Shown in pieces: positions 17,780 to 27,595 of a DNA stretch of 64,000 nucleotides (positions are counted from its first letter, which is position 1; each line of letters begins with the position of its first letter). This stretch comes from an uncultured bacterium (GTDB lineage Bacteria; Bacillota; Clostridia; Oscillospirales; Acutalibacteraceae). Both the position numbers and the translations under genes were made by a program. Location of the stretch: the NCBI GenBank assembly GCA_905215055.1, contig CAJMOH010000008.1, positions 6,417-70,416 on the forward strand, read 5' to 3'. The notes under the pieces were generated by a model. That model did no database searches. It was not told the DNA's origin and saw nothing but the letters and a program-made list of their open reading frames with translations.

Positions 17780-19402
17780 TCACAAGTTAAACTCCCGATA
17801 GGGCGCGGTAGGATCGCTCTCCACGTGAGGGTGGTCCCCAAACACCAGGACCTTTTTCTCTTCCAGTGTGAAAGGCGGCCAGGAGAGCTCTGGTGTGCTG
17901 GGGCTGCCGGTGCGGATAAACGCTGCCCAGGCGTGGGCCATGGCTTCGGAAACCTTTTCGCAGGATTTATAGGCGACTACCCGCATTTGCAGAGGCAGAT
18001 CCGCCGTGTGCCACGCGAACCTTTGCTCGGGATGGCGGGGATGCGGCGCCTGAAAGGTGACGTAATATCCATATACGGCGCCCTGCCCCTTTGCAGCCTT
18101 GCTGATCTCCTGCTGATAAGCTCCTGCCCCCAGGGGGCCGCACTGGGAGCGAATCCGCATTAAAATGTGATACGGGTCGGCATCGGGGGATAGCTCTCTA
18201 AATATAGCAATCGCTTGGTCTACGTTGTCTGGAGTGATACCCGGGGTACCGTCCAGCCCGCCCTTCCGGCCAGACAGTTTCGCGCCCCAGTTCCGGCGGC
18301 CTTTCTCGTCCTGGCCAGGGGAGATTTCCGGGAAAGTCTCCTCCCCTTCCCCCACCAGACGCTGCCGAAGCTGTTCCCAAGTAAGGGGTTCTGGATCGTC
18401 AAACGCTGCTACCTCGTCGGCGGAGGCGCCCACCAACAAGGTGAGCGCGGGATTGGCCTCCCAATACTCGCCTGCGGCGTTATAGGGCAAATGTTCCTCG
18501 TCTCCACTGGGGCTGAAGGACATGGAGAAATCTGCGGTGGCCTGGAGCAGGTCTTGGGCGGGGATCTCCAGCAGTTTCTTCCAATCCTCCTCAGGGATGC
18601 CCAGCTTATCCAAGAGACCCTTGGCTGTGAGCCATGCCGCTTCGGGGGACAGTGTGGAAGGGGCACCAGATCCGCTCTCTACAATGGCTGCCCGGAATAA
18701 TCCCGTGGCCTCCTTTAGAGCCAGCAAATGATTGACCTTCCCTCCCCCGCCGGACTCGCCCATGATGGTAACTTTTTCCGGGTCTCCGCCAAAGGAGGCA
18801 ATGTTGTCCCGCACCCACCGAAGCGCCAACACCAGGTCTAGGATGCCCGCCATGCCGCTTGCACTGTAGGCAGGGTCATAAGCGCCGAGATTGAGATAGC
18901 CGAACACATTCAGCCGGTGGTTGACCCCCACAACGACCAAGTCCTCCTCCCGGACCCATTGATCCGCCCCCAGCACCAACGTGCCGGACCCCGTGGCGAA
19001 CCCGCCGCCGTGAATGTAAACCACCACCGGGCGCTTTCCCTCATCCAGGCCAGGGGTGAGCACATTGAGCACCAGGCAGTTTTCCCCCTGAACCTCTTTT
19101 TCGCAGCCAAACTTTTCCGGGTGGCCGCCGGAGAAATAGTCGCCGAAATCGGCGGAGCCGGAAATACTGGTGCCAAACTGAACGGCTATGGGGCCATTTG
19201 TTGTGCAGTCCCGCACGCCCTCCCAAGGGGCGGCCGGTTCTGCCGGAAGGAACCGGTTTTCTCCGCTCACATCCCCGCCGTAGGGGATGCCCCGGAAAAC
19301 AGCCACACCCTCTCGATTTTCACCTAGCACAGCCCCTGAGCTGGTTCGGACAACAGGAGCTGTGTCCCGCACTATGCCAAACACGGGTGATCCGCAGCGC
19401 AT
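17780..19402 (-). CDS. Type-B carboxylesterase (cargo copy 1)
   Basis: A 540-residue alpha/beta hydrolase of the type-B carboxylesterase family. Oxyanion-hole HGGGFATGSG, nucleophile motif MGESGGGGKV (Ser near residue 214), a probable acid in ASADEVAAF and a late AWHTADLP that may give the His are visible, as is the N-terminal VFRGIPYGGD. There is no signal peptide, so it acts inside the cell. It probably cleaves acyl or aromatic esters, such as those decorating plant glycosides. It lies between a second esterase and the rhamnosidase, 20 bp from each, in one operon. Confidence 0.88.
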   Translation of the reverse strand: MRCGSPVFGIVRDTAPVVRTSSGAVLGENREGVAVFRGIPYGGDVSGENRFLPAEPAAPWEGVRDCTTNGPIAVQFGTSISGSADFGDYFSGGHPEKFGCEKEVQGENCLVLNVLTPGLDEGKRPVVVYIHGGGFATGSGTLVLGADQWVREEDLVVVGVNHRLNVFGYLNLGAYDPAYSASGMAGILDLVLALRWVRDNIASFGGDPEKVTIMGESGGGGKVNHLLALKEATGLFRAAIVESGSGAPSTLSPEAAWLTAKGLLDKLGIPEEDWKKLLEIPAQDLLQATADFSMSFSPSGDEEHLPYNAAGEYWEANPALTLLVGASADEVAAFDDPEPLTWEQLRQRLVGEGEETFPEISPGQDEKGRRNWGAKLSGRKGGLDGTPGITPDNVDQAIAIFRELSPDADPYHILMRIRSQCGPLGAGAYQQEISKAAKGQGAVYGYYVTFQAPHPRHPEQRFAWHTADLPLQMRVVAYKSCEKVSEAMAHAWAAFIRTGSPSTPELSWPPFTLEEKKVLVFGDHPHVESDPTAPYREFNL

Positions 19403-19421
19403 ATTCTCGCCTCCTCCTCTC

Positions 19422-20966
19422 TTAAATCACCAGGGGTTTGGGCAGCGCAGCCAAAACCTCCATCAGCTCCGCGTCGTGGCCAACCACTTGATGGGAGTGG
19501 TCCCCGTAAAGCATAGTGGTCGGCTTCTCCGCCGTGTGGGGCTCCCACTGGGGTAGCCCGGGGCCGTTGGGAGAGCCAGTCTCGGCAAAGGCTGCCCATG
19601 CCCCCGCCATGGCGTCCTGCAAGGGGCCGGTGACCCCCTCTTTCCGCATGGCCTCCTGCCCAAAGGCGTTGTGGAACATGAAGTGCAAATCCCCATTGTG
19701 TCCAGGCAGCTGGCCGCCCAAGAAGGTGGACTCAAAAGCGAAAATGTAGTTAAAAACGGGGGCTTTGGCATCCCGGTTGCGCAGAGCGGTAAACTCCAAC
19801 ACCGCCGGGCGCACCCGCCGGTCAACCGCCGCGGCGTAGGAGACGTCCACCTCCGGGTAGGCGTTGGCATAGGCCTCCATGACCCTACCCGCCTCCGAAC
19901 CAAAGCGTGCCTCCACCACCGCTTTCCTCTGATCGTCTGTCCAGCGGCTCTTGTCCCCAACCGGGCTGGAGTCAAATTCCGACAGACAGGAACCCACAAT
20001 CATGGGAATGTGGGCGGTCTCCTTGCGGAAGCCCACGTCAAACGCATTGCCCACATAATAGTCTCCATCGGGAACGGGCGCCCAGGCGCCGAAGGGAGGC
20101 AGCCCCAGCTCCTGCGCGGCCTGCTGAACCGCCGCCGACAGTTTTTCATAGGGCACCGTTTCAATCTCTTGGATGGTCTGCGGGGTCAGGCCCAGGTTTG
20201 CTACCGCCTTTTGAGCCAATTCTCCCGCACGGCTGGAATCGGGCCCCATGCGCATCACACCGCTTTGGGCGATGACCTTGTGATACAATCCATCGGCTGC
20301 GGGCATCTGCATCAGGGTGGTGACCTTCCCGCCGCCGCCAGATTGCCCATAGATAGTCACGTTGTCTGGGTCACCGCCGAAGGAGGCAATGTTGTCCCGC
20401 ACCCAGTGAAGGGCGGCCACCAGATCCGCCATGCCCAAATTGCCGCTGTGGCGGTACCGCTCCCCGAAAGCAGACAGATCCAAAAATCCCAGCATATTCA
20501 GCCGGTGGTTCACAGTGACCACCACCACATCGTAGGCGTGGGCCATCTCCCACCCCTCGTAGGAGTACAGATGGGTGGCCGAACCTGCGGCATAACCACC
20601 GCCGTGCATCCACACCATGACGGGCCGCTTGGCTTCTTTGTCAATAGACTTCGTCCAGACATTCAAGTTCTGGACGTGCTCGCTCATGTGCCAGAACCGC
20701 TGGGCGATCATCAAACTCCCGCCGGGCTCTTTTCCCTGGAGGCTATATGTCATTTCCGGGCATCCATAACTATAGTCAAAGGCTTTTTTCACCCCCTCCC
20801 ACGGCTTTACCGGCCGGGGCTCCTGAAAGCGCTCCGCCTGGGCGTATTCCATCCCGCGGAAGCAGAACACATCCCCGTCTACAAATCCGTGGACTTTCCC
20901 AGCCGCCGTCTCTACAATGGGATAGTCCTCTGTGCAAAGAAAGGTTTGTTCTTGCCGAATGTTCAT
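19422..20966 (-). CDS. Type-B carboxylesterase (cargo copy 2)
   Basis: A 514-residue paralogue of the next gene. It has HGGGYAAGSATHL (oxyanion hole), TIYGQSGGGGKVTTLM (nucleophile Ser near residue 208), SCLSEFDSS (probable acid) and GHNGDLHFMF (probable catalytic His near 423). It opens with VHGFVDGDVFCFRGMEYAQAERF. There is no secretion signal. The GGGG after the nucleophile is shared with copy 1, but overall similarity is moderate. The pair thus arose by an old duplication or by separate acquisition and may cover different ester substituents. The ATG has GGGAGG at a good distance. Confidence 0.88.
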   Translation of the reverse strand: MNIRQEQTFLCTEDYPIVETAAGKVHGFVDGDVFCFRGMEYAQAERFQEPRPVKPWEGVKKAFDYSYGCPEMTYSLQGKEPGGSLMIAQRFWHMSEHVQNLNVWTKSIDKEAKRPVMVWMHGGGYAAGSATHLYSYEGWEMAHAYDVVVVTVNHRLNMLGFLDLSAFGERYRHSGNLGMADLVAALHWVRDNIASFGGDPDNVTIYGQSGGGGKVTTLMQMPAADGLYHKVIAQSGVMRMGPDSSRAGELAQKAVANLGLTPQTIQEIETVPYEKLSAAVQQAAQELGLPPFGAWAPVPDGDYYVGNAFDVGFRKETAHIPMIVGSCLSEFDSSPVGDKSRWTDDQRKAVVEARFGSEAGRVMEAYANAYPEVDVSYAAAVDRRVRPAVLEFTALRNRDAKAPVFNYIFAFESTFLGGQLPGHNGDLHFMFHNAFGQEAMRKEGVTGPLQDAMAGAWAAFAETGSPNGPGLPQWEPHTAEKPTTMLYGDHSHQVVGHDAELMEVLAALPKPLVI

Positions 20967-20985
20967 GGTTGCTCCTCCCTATGTT

Positions 20986-22476
20986 TTAGCAGTGCGTGTC
21001 CAGAGTGACCTTCAGCACAGCGGGGGTCAGGCCGAAACCCGTCACGTTCCGCTGGTCTCCATTGAGGATGCGCCCCTCTTTGAGCGTGCGGTCTTGCAGG
21101 AGCATCTCCCGCTTGTTCCAGACGGTCAGAGGTGCCCGGTCGCCACGGTGGGCATAGAAGCTCACCACCGTGTTGACGCCAAAGGCCAAATACTCTCTTG
21201 TACCTATCCGAAGCAAGAGGAGCCCTCCGGCCCCGGGCTTACTCGTCTCTACTTTCACAGTCATCCCGTCCAGCTGGGTGGTTTTACCCGCGAGATTCGA
21301 TTCCTCCAGGAAATACCCAGACAGTCTCCCCTCTTGTCGGGCCAAGCGGATCTGGGGCCACAAAGCCAGGGCTAACCGGTAAGCCTGTCCCAGGGCAGTC
21401 CCATCTCGCTGAGGATCAGGGGAAGTGCCCATGTTGGCATGGTCACAGTCGGACAGGGAAGCGTAGTACTCCTCCACTCCAAAGGGGGAGAACATTCCCA
21501 AGTTGCGCGCCCCCAGTGCGTAGATCAATTTGGCTGCCGCAGCAGCGTTGTTGTCCGTCTCCGGTACCCACAGGGGATTTTCCGGTGTGTCAAAAGCCTG
21601 AGCGATGGCGTCAAACCGAGGTCCGTAGGCATTGGGGCCGTACACCTCCAGGGAAGGGCAGAATTTTCGCCACATGGCAAAGTTCCCTGGGGTGCAGGTA
21701 CCTGACACCACAAAGCCCTCCTCACTGGGAACACAGTTGGTGAAGGTAGGCAGTGGGTAAACCCGTTTCCCAGCGGAGGCCAACTGTTCTAGGGCACGGC
21801 TGTAAGCCCAGCTCATAAACCGGGCCGGAGCTTTCTCCCCGAAGGCTTCCTCCCAGGTGCCGCTGACCCCATACACCTCCGCCACTTCCGGGGGGATCTC
21901 CTGGGCATATGCCTTGTTAGCCGCACCGGAGAAATCCCGTTCATAAAACCAGACACCCGGTTCGTTTTCCACCTGAACGAGCAGCACGGTTCGCTGAGTG
22001 TCATAGTCTCTCAGGTGCTCCATCAGGCGGACATAAGCGCGGCGGTCCAGCTCCAGGGCTTCCTGGCAGAAGGGAGAGACCATCTGAGTGGGAGCTCCCT
22101 CCCCGTTCCTTTGGAGGAAGTACCGGCTGTGGTCCCGTTTCAACCACAAAGGCATGAAGTCGGAACCCATGCTCTTCCACAGGCCGAACCACAAAAGCCC
22201 CAGCTTGTACCCGTTTTCCTCCGCTTGATGGAGCAGCCCGTCCACCAGGGTAAAATCAAAAGCTCCCTCCTCCGGCTCCAAACACTCCCAGTACACCGGA
22301 ACCAGCAGGAAATTCCCACCCAGGCGCTTCACCGCAGGCCAGACAATCTCCCTCATATAGTTCAAATCGGAGGCGGATGAGTTGTGCACCTCCCCGCCTA
22401 GGGCTAGGAAAGGTTTGCCGTCACTGTACAGGACAAGTCCAGCTCCATCGTCTCTCAGTTCAGGAATCGGTTTCAT
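20986..22476 (-). CDS. GH35-like glycoside hydrolase (beta-galactosidase type, cargo copy 1)
   Basis: A 496-residue (beta/alpha)8-type enzyme. It opens with GKPFLALGGEVHNSSASDL, then VPVYWECLEPEEGAFDFTLVD. It has the acid/base motif VQVENEPG (Glu near residue 168) and a probable nucleophile in WVPETDNN (Glu near 303). This is the pattern of GH35-like beta-galactosidases of the DUF5597 kind. No signal peptide is seen, so it would cut an imported glycoside. The sugar specificity is not certain. The ATG at 22476 has AAGGAGG; the longer frame is unlikely. The last 45 residues are nearly identical to those of the neighbouring paralogue. Confidence 0.8.
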   Translation of the reverse strand: MKPIPELRDDGAGLVLYSDGKPFLALGGEVHNSSASDLNYMREIVWPAVKRLGGNFLLVPVYWECLEPEEGAFDFTLVDGLLHQAEENGYKLGLLWFGLWKSMGSDFMPLWLKRDHSRYFLQRNGEGAPTQMVSPFCQEALELDRRAYVRLMEHLRDYDTQRTVLLVQVENEPGVWFYERDFSGAANKAYAQEIPPEVAEVYGVSGTWEEAFGEKAPARFMSWAYSRALEQLASAGKRVYPLPTFTNCVPSEEGFVVSGTCTPGNFAMWRKFCPSLEVYGPNAYGPRFDAIAQAFDTPENPLWVPETDNNAAAAAKLIYALGARNLGMFSPFGVEEYYASLSDCDHANMGTSPDPQRDGTALGQAYRLALALWPQIRLARQEGRLSGYFLEESNLAGKTTQLDGMTVKVETSKPGAGGLLLLRIGTREYLAFGVNTVVSFYAHRGDRAPLTVWNKREMLLQDRTLKEGRILNGDQRNVTGFGLTPAVLKVTLDTHC

Positions 22477-22501
22477 AGCACTTCCTCCTTTGCGCATATG
22501 T

Positions 22502-24049
22502 TCAGCGATGTTTGTCCAAAGTGACCTTCAAAACAGCGGGCGTCAGACCAATGCCCGTCACATTCCGCTGGTCGCCGTTGAGGATGCGGCCCTCCTTGAG
22601 CGCGCCGTCTTGCAGGAGCATCTCCCGCTTGTCCCCCACGAACACGGTGTCGGTGCTGCCCACAGGGGCCTCAAAGGTCACATGGCAGTTGGTGCCCACC
22701 AACAGGTACTGGTTTTCCGAAAGTTCCAAAAGGAACCCGCCGCCCAGGGTCCGCCCCGCCTCGCCGGGGTCCATGGGCGGGTCCATGGGACGGGACTTTT
22801 TCCCGTAGCCCACCGTCACCTGGTAGCCGGGAATCTGGAGCTTCTCCATGGGCATTTGGCCGGGGGTTTGGAGGAACCCCCATATTTTCCCCGTCTCGTG
22901 GGCCTTGCGGATCTGAGGCCAGAGGGCCCAAACCAGCTCATAGGCTTTCCGCATCCGCTCCCCAGCGCCGGGAGCATAACCAGAGCCTACCCCCACGTTG
23001 GCCCAATCCAAATCGGAGACAGGCACCACGTTGTCGAAGAAGTCCTCGCAGCCAAAGGGGTTGAACCCAAAGCAGTTGAGCCCTCCCATGGCGTAGAGGA
23101 ACTTGGCGGTGGTATCCATGCCCCCACCGGTCTCAGGGATAAAGAGGGAGTTTCCGTCGTGGACAAAGCGTCCCGCGATCTCCCGGAACTGGGGGGCGTA
23201 CAGGTCGGGACTGAACCAGTCGATAGAGGGGGCGAAGGCCATCCACATCTTGTGGGCATCGAAATTGGGACCGCCGGCGGGAGAAAAATCCCCCAGGGTG
23301 GCCACACAGTTCATAAACAGAGGGATGGGGTACACGGCCTTGCCAGCGGCGGCGATGGCCTCCACATATTTGGCGTAGTAATAGGCCTCGAACTGGTGGC
23401 AGGCGTCCTTCCCGAAGGCCTGCTCCCAGGTACCGGAAGCCTGGAACAGTTCCGCCACCTCTTGAGGGATCTCCCGGGAAAAAGCCTCATTGGCCTGGGG
23501 GCAGAAGTCCCGGTCGTGCATCCAGATGCCCACCTCATTTTCCACCTGGACAGTGATAACGGTGTTCTCCTCCCCGTCGATTTCCTTCAGGTGTTCCATC
23601 AAGACCATGAAGGCCTTTTTGTCCAGCTCCAAAACCTCCTGGCAGAAGGCGGAGATGGTGTGGATGGGGGTTCCCTTCTCATCCCGGGCCAGGAAATACC
23701 GGCTGTGATCCTGTTTCAGCCACAGGGGCACATAATCGGAGGCGCCGTTTTTCCAGGTCCCGAACCAAAGCAGTCCCAGCTTGACCCCCTCCCGGCGGGC
23801 CTGGGCGATGACGCCGTCCACCAGGGTGAAGTCGTAGACGCCCTCTTCCGGCTCCATGCACTCCCAGTAGACAGGGGTCAGGTAGAAGTTGCCGCCAAGA
23901 GGCCGCAGCACCGGCCAGACGTTCTGTTCCAGATACTCCAGGCTGGAGCCGGAGGAGTTGTGCAGTTCCCCGCCCAGGGGCAGGAAGGGCTTGTCGTGAA
24001 CAACGAGATACGCGCCGCCTTGGTCGCGGGCTACATAGGGAATGGACAT
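22502..24049 (-). CDS. GH35-like glycoside hydrolase (beta-galactosidase type, cargo copy 2)
   Basis: A 515-residue paralogue of the next gene, collinear throughout. It has LPLGGELHNSSGSSLEYLE, TPVYWECMEPEEGVYDFTLVD, acid/base VQVENEVG at about residue 168 and probable nucleophile FIPETGGGMD at about 303, followed by LNCFGFNPFGCEDFFDN. A further insertion before the C terminus accounts for its extra length. It is cytoplasmic by lack of a signal. Being first behind the permeases, it probably acts directly on the imported substrate. The ATG at 24049 has AAAGGAGC upstream. Confidence 0.8.
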   Translation of the reverse strand: MSIPYVARDQGGAYLVVHDKPFLPLGGELHNSSGSSLEYLEQNVWPVLRPLGGNFYLTPVYWECMEPEEGVYDFTLVDGVIAQARREGVKLGLLWFGTWKNGASDYVPLWLKQDHSRYFLARDEKGTPIHTISAFCQEVLELDKKAFMVLMEHLKEIDGEENTVITVQVENEVGIWMHDRDFCPQANEAFSREIPQEVAELFQASGTWEQAFGKDACHQFEAYYYAKYVEAIAAAGKAVYPIPLFMNCVATLGDFSPAGGPNFDAHKMWMAFAPSIDWFSPDLYAPQFREIAGRFVHDGNSLFIPETGGGMDTTAKFLYAMGGLNCFGFNPFGCEDFFDNVVPVSDLDWANVGVGSGYAPGAGERMRKAYELVWALWPQIRKAHETGKIWGFLQTPGQMPMEKLQIPGYQVTVGYGKKSRPMDPPMDPGEAGRTLGGGFLLELSENQYLLVGTNCHVTFEAPVGSTDTVFVGDKREMLLQDGALKEGRILNGDQRNVTGIGLTPAVLKVTLDKHR

Positions 24050-24087
24050 AGGGATTGCTCCTTTCAATTCAAAAAATAAAGATGGTT

Positions 24088-24975
24088 TTAGCCTTTGATG
24101 CCGCCAACAACGATACCTTTGACAAAGTACTTCTGGAAGAAGGGATAAACGATCAGGATGGGCAGCACACCTACCACGGCGATCGCCATGCGGATGCCCA
24201 CGGAGGGAAGGCTGGCCAGCGTGGAAGCGTCCATGTTCATGTTGGTGTTGCTGGCAAGAAACTGGATATTGGTCAGCATATTGTTGAGGATCGCCTGGAT
24301 GCTGAACAGGTTCTCATCCGTGATATAGTACAGGCTGTTGGTCCAGTCGTTCCAATACCGCAGGGCAATCATCAAAGCGATGGTCGCCATCATGGGCTTG
24401 GACAGGGGGACCACAATGCCGAACAGAATACGAAACTCTTTGGCGCCGTCTATACGGGCTGCCTCGATGATCTCATTGGGCACATTGGCTGTGAAATAAG
24501 AGCGCATCAAAATGACGTTGAAGGCGCTCATCAGCAGGCTGGGGATCAGCAGGGCAAAAATGGTGTCACGGATGTGGAAGGTCTGCGTCCACATAATATA
24601 CGTGGGAACTAAGCCGCCGTTGAACAGCATGGTAAAAAACAGGAAAAAGGCAAACACAGTTCGAAACGGGGTCTCCCTGCGAGAGAGGGGATAGGCAAAG
24701 AGAATGGTAATCAGCACGCTGCAAATAGTCCCAATAATCGTGACGAAAATGGTGATGCCATAAGCGCGGAAGATCTTTCCGCCGCTTTGAAACATGTACT
24801 CATAAGCGCCCAGGGAAAAGTCTCTTGGCAAAAAGCCGTACCCGTATTCACTAAGAGCCGCCTCGGAGCTGAGAGATGAGGAGATCAGCATGAGAAAGGG
24901 CGCCACACAAAAAACTACCAAGCAGATAAAATTGATATTTAAGGCAATCTGCCCTGCTTTATTATGATTGACCAC
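24088..24975 (-). CDS. Carbohydrate ABC transporter permease (LplC/YtcP type)
   Basis: A 295-residue permease with six membrane helices and the MalG-type EAA loop EAARIDGAKEFRILFGIVVPLSKP. The N-terminal FLMLISSSLSSEAAL and C-terminal VYPFFQKYFVKGIVVGGIKG are typical of the LplC/YtcP group, which handles oligosaccharides in Firmicutes. These systems borrow a shared MsmX-like ATPase; none is encoded here. The start is GTG at 24975 with GGGAGG seven bases upstream. It follows the other permease after 17 bp. Confidence 0.92.
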   Translation of the reverse strand: MVNHNKAGQIALNINFICLVVFCVAPFLMLISSSLSSEAALSEYGYGFLPRDFSLGAYEYMFQSGGKIFRAYGITIFVTIIGTICSVLITILFAYPLSRRETPFRTVFAFFLFFTMLFNGGLVPTYIMWTQTFHIRDTIFALLIPSLLMSAFNVILMRSYFTANVPNEIIEAARIDGAKEFRILFGIVVPLSKPMMATIALMIALRYWNDWTNSLYYITDENLFSIQAILNNMLTNIQFLASNTNMNMDASTLASLPSVGIRMAIAVVGVLPILIVYPFFQKYFVKGIVVGGIKG

Positions 24976-24992
24976 GGTGCATCCTCCCTTCC

Positions 24993-25928
24993 TCAGAACA
25001 GTGCGCTGTCTTTTTCGACCTTGCGCACAATCCCATTGACGGTCATAATCAGCAAAAATCCGACGATAGACTGCACAAATCCAGCAGCGGCGGAACGACC
25101 GATGTCATTGGTCTGGGTTAAAGCCCTGTATACATATACATCAATGGTATCTGTCACACTGGAAATAATCCCGGACTGCATGGGCACCTGATAAAACAGG
25201 CCAAAGTCGGAGTACATGATGCCGCCCAGCGCCATGAGCACCAAGGTGATGATGGTGTATTTTAGGCCCGGCAATGTGATGTGCCACACCTTCTGCCAAA
25301 TGTTCGCCCCATCGATGGAGGCGGCCTCGTACAGGCCGGAGTCGATGCCCAGCACCGTGGCGTAGTACACAATGCTGGAGTAGCCAAACCCCTTCCAAAG
25401 ATTGATGATAATGAAAATCAATGGCCACCAGGTTGTTGTGGTGTAGAAACTGATGGGTTCCAAGCCAAGGGCCATGAGCAGCCGGTTGATCACACCGTGT
25501 TCCTGGCTTAAAAATCCGAACACGATGTAGGCCACCACCACCATGGAAATCAAATAGGGAATGAGAATAACCGTTTGATAGAACTTTTTCCGCATTTTCC
25601 CTTGCAGGAAGTAGAGCATGATCGCAATGGTGATTGCCACGATCTGCCCCAGAACAATAAACGCTATGTTGTAGCAAAGGGTATTGCGCACAATGTTGAA
25701 CGCGTCCTGGGTTTTAAAGAGGTAGGTGAAGTTGGACAGTCCTGCCCAATCACTGCCCCAGATACCGTCTTGATAATTGAACCGCTTAAAAGCCACCACA
25801 AGGCCGGCCATGGGGATATAGTTGTTTATAATCAGGTAAATAGAACCTGGTATCAACATAACCAGAAGCTCGATGGCCATTACCTTGCTCGCAAATTTGT
25901 GGGAAGCTTTTCCTTTTGCCTGCTTCAT
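24993..25928 (-). CDS. Carbohydrate ABC transporter permease (LplB/YteP type)
   Basis: A 311-residue permease of the MalF class with six predicted helices, the EAA loop EAASIDGANIWQKVWHITLPGLK, and the LplB/YteP marks NNYIPMAGLVVAFKRFNY and C-terminal VRKVEKDSALF. Together with the next gene it forms the channel for the ligand delivered by the lipoprotein encoded upstream. The ATG at 25928 has GGAGGG six bases away. A weak hairpin separates it from the binding-protein gene. Confidence 0.92.
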   Translation of the reverse strand: MKQAKGKASHKFASKVMAIELLVMLIPGSIYLIINNYIPMAGLVVAFKRFNYQDGIWGSDWAGLSNFTYLFKTQDAFNIVRNTLCYNIAFIVLGQIVAITIAIMLYFLQGKMRKKFYQTVILIPYLISMVVVAYIVFGFLSQEHGVINRLLMALGLEPISFYTTTTWWPLIFIIINLWKGFGYSSIVYYATVLGIDSGLYEAASIDGANIWQKVWHITLPGLKYTIITLVLMALGGIMYSDFGLFYQVPMQSGIISSVTDTIDVYVYRALTQTNDIGRSAAAGFVQSIVGFLLIMTVNGIVRKVEKDSALF

Positions 25929-25962
25929 CTTTCACCCTCCCATGGGAAGATTTTGAAAAGTT

Positions 25963-25988
25963 CGCTCCCATCCGTTTGGACAGGAGCG
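25963..25988 (-). promoter_or_regulatory. Hairpin between binding-protein and permease genes (partial attenuator)
   Basis: CGCTCC pairs with GGAGCG around a 14-nt loop on the minus strand, with only a short T run after it. Such structures often let the binding-protein part of the mRNA outnumber the permease part. Confidence 0.45.
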
Positions 25989-26034
25989 TCTTTTATTTTC
26001 AGTGTTTATTTACGTTTATTTTCATCGCGATCCG

Positions 26035-27543
26035 TCACTGATTCGCCAAAAATTCATCCAGCTGTTTCTGCTTTTCCGCAATCACGGCGTCTTCCCCAGC
26101 GGCCTCCATTTCAGACCGGGCCTGCTCCAAAGTGGAGTCCACGTCCACCGCGCCGGACAAAATGGTGTTGTAATACTTGTCAATAACGGCCTGGCAGGCG
26201 GACATTTCGTCCACAACCGGCTCGCGGTCGAAGTAGAATCCAACCGCTTTGGAAAACAGGCACTCGTCGTTGAAGGACTCCAAACGCTCAAAGAAATCCG
26301 CTCCGTTGACATCCAAGGGCTGAGAGAGCTGAGCACCGGGGTACTTCCAGTATACAGAGGGTGCCCCGTAACCAGAGCTTCCCGCGTCTTTCCCATCGAT
26401 ATAAGAGATGGTGCCGTCGTCATTTTTGATGTAATTTTCGCCCTCAATGCCATTGTTGAGGTAGGTGGCCAGCTCACTGTCTGTAAACAGCAGGGCCAAT
26501 GCGGTAAACGCCGCCTCGGGGTCCTTGGAATTGGCGCTGACACACCAGCTGGAGGCGCCGAAGGAAGCGGAAGGCGTCCAGCATCCCACCTCGGAAATGC
26601 GTGTGCGAACGACGCCGTCAACATAATTCACACCGTATGTGTCAAACACAGCGGCGATTTGGTTGTTGGCGATCATGGAGGCCCAAGCCTGGGTATTGGA
26701 GAGAATATCGGGCATGATGTAACCAGCGTCATACCATTTCTCAGCCAATTTGGCCAAATAGATGTAATCCTCATTGTCGAAAATGCTTTCCACGGTGGTG
26801 GTTTGCCCCTTGTCCGGCAGAACGCCTACGGTGTCATCCATGGGGTCCCAGGTGTAGAAGTTGTTGGCGAACAGGGTGGTGGTACCGCCGGCGCCCAAGG
26901 TGTACCGCTCGGGAAAATCCTCGTGGATCTGGGCCAGCAACTGATCAGCCTCTTCCATGGTCAATTCCTGATCCTGGGTGATCCCGTACTGATCGGCTAC
27001 TTCCTGATCGAGGTTAAGGCTGACATAATGGCCGTAATCGGCAATGTGGGGAACGCCGTACAGGCTGCCGTCAATCCACATGGTGTTGATGTACCGCTCG
27101 CCCCAGGCGGACTTTTCCTCATCTGAGAGGGCTTCGTAATAATCGGTAATGTCAGCCAGCTGACCGTTTTTGTAGTAATCAAAGATGTTGGACGGGGTAA
27201 AAATATCCAGCTCATCGTCGGTCAATGCCAAGTTGATCTGCTGCTCATAATTGCCCCAGTTGACAAAGTTCAGTTCGTAATGGATACCGTACTTCTCCTC
27301 TGAAATGGCGTTCATGGCGTCTTGAACCTGCCCGGCCAAGGGCATATCGTACATGGCGGGAATCCACATGGTTACGGTTTTCACATCTCCAGAAGAGCCT
27401 TCCTCCCCGGTGGAAGAGGTTTCCGCCCCGCCGCTGGAAGTGGAGCCGCCGCTTTCAGAGCTGCCCCCACCACCGCATGCCGTCAGAGAAACGGTCATGG
27501 CCAGCGCCATCAGCAATGCCAGAGCTTTTCTCACTTTCTTCAT
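26035..27543 (-). CDS. Extracellular solute-binding lipoprotein of the carbohydrate ABC transporter
   Basis: A 502-residue lipoprotein. A basic start and the helix ALALLMALAMTVSL lead to the lipobox LTACG, so it is anchored outside the membrane through the Cys. A Gly/Ser-rich linker is followed by a family 1-type binding domain (TVTMWIPAMYDMPLAGQVQDA, ELDIFTPSNIFDYYKNGQL, DYGHYVSLNLDQEVADQYGI). It is of the LplA/YtcQ size, matching the LplB/LplC permeases next door. The ATG at 27543 has GGGAGG eight bases away; an upstream in-frame start adds an unlikely tail. It is first in the catabolic operon. Confidence 0.92.
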   Translation of the reverse strand: MKKVRKALALLMALAMTVSLTACGGGGSSESGGSTSSGGAETSSTGEEGSSGDVKTVTMWIPAMYDMPLAGQVQDAMNAISEEKYGIHYELNFVNWGNYEQQINLALTDDELDIFTPSNIFDYYKNGQLADITDYYEALSDEEKSAWGERYINTMWIDGSLYGVPHIADYGHYVSLNLDQEVADQYGITQDQELTMEEADQLLAQIHEDFPERYTLGAGGTTTLFANNFYTWDPMDDTVGVLPDKGQTTTVESIFDNEDYIYLAKLAEKWYDAGYIMPDILSNTQAWASMIANNQIAAVFDTYGVNYVDGVVRTRISEVGCWTPSASFGASSWCVSANSKDPEAAFTALALLFTDSELATYLNNGIEGENYIKNDDGTISYIDGKDAGSSGYGAPSVYWKYPGAQLSQPLDVNGADFFERLESFNDECLFSKAVGFYFDREPVVDEMSACQAVIDKYYNTILSGAVDVDSTLEQARSEMEAAGEDAVIAEKQKQLDEFLANQ

Positions 27544-27595
27544 TTTCGTTGCCTCCCATACTTTTTTGGTGATTATCACCTGTTTGAGTGCCTTG

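Noticed and set aside
16015..17790. 591-codon open frame on the plus strand
   Set aside because: It is antisense to the rhamnosidase gene and rich in His, Gln and Gly without any motif.
22382..24079. 565-codon open frame on the plus strand
   Set aside because: It mirrors the GH35-like gene on the minus strand, which has catalytic motifs and a ribosome site.
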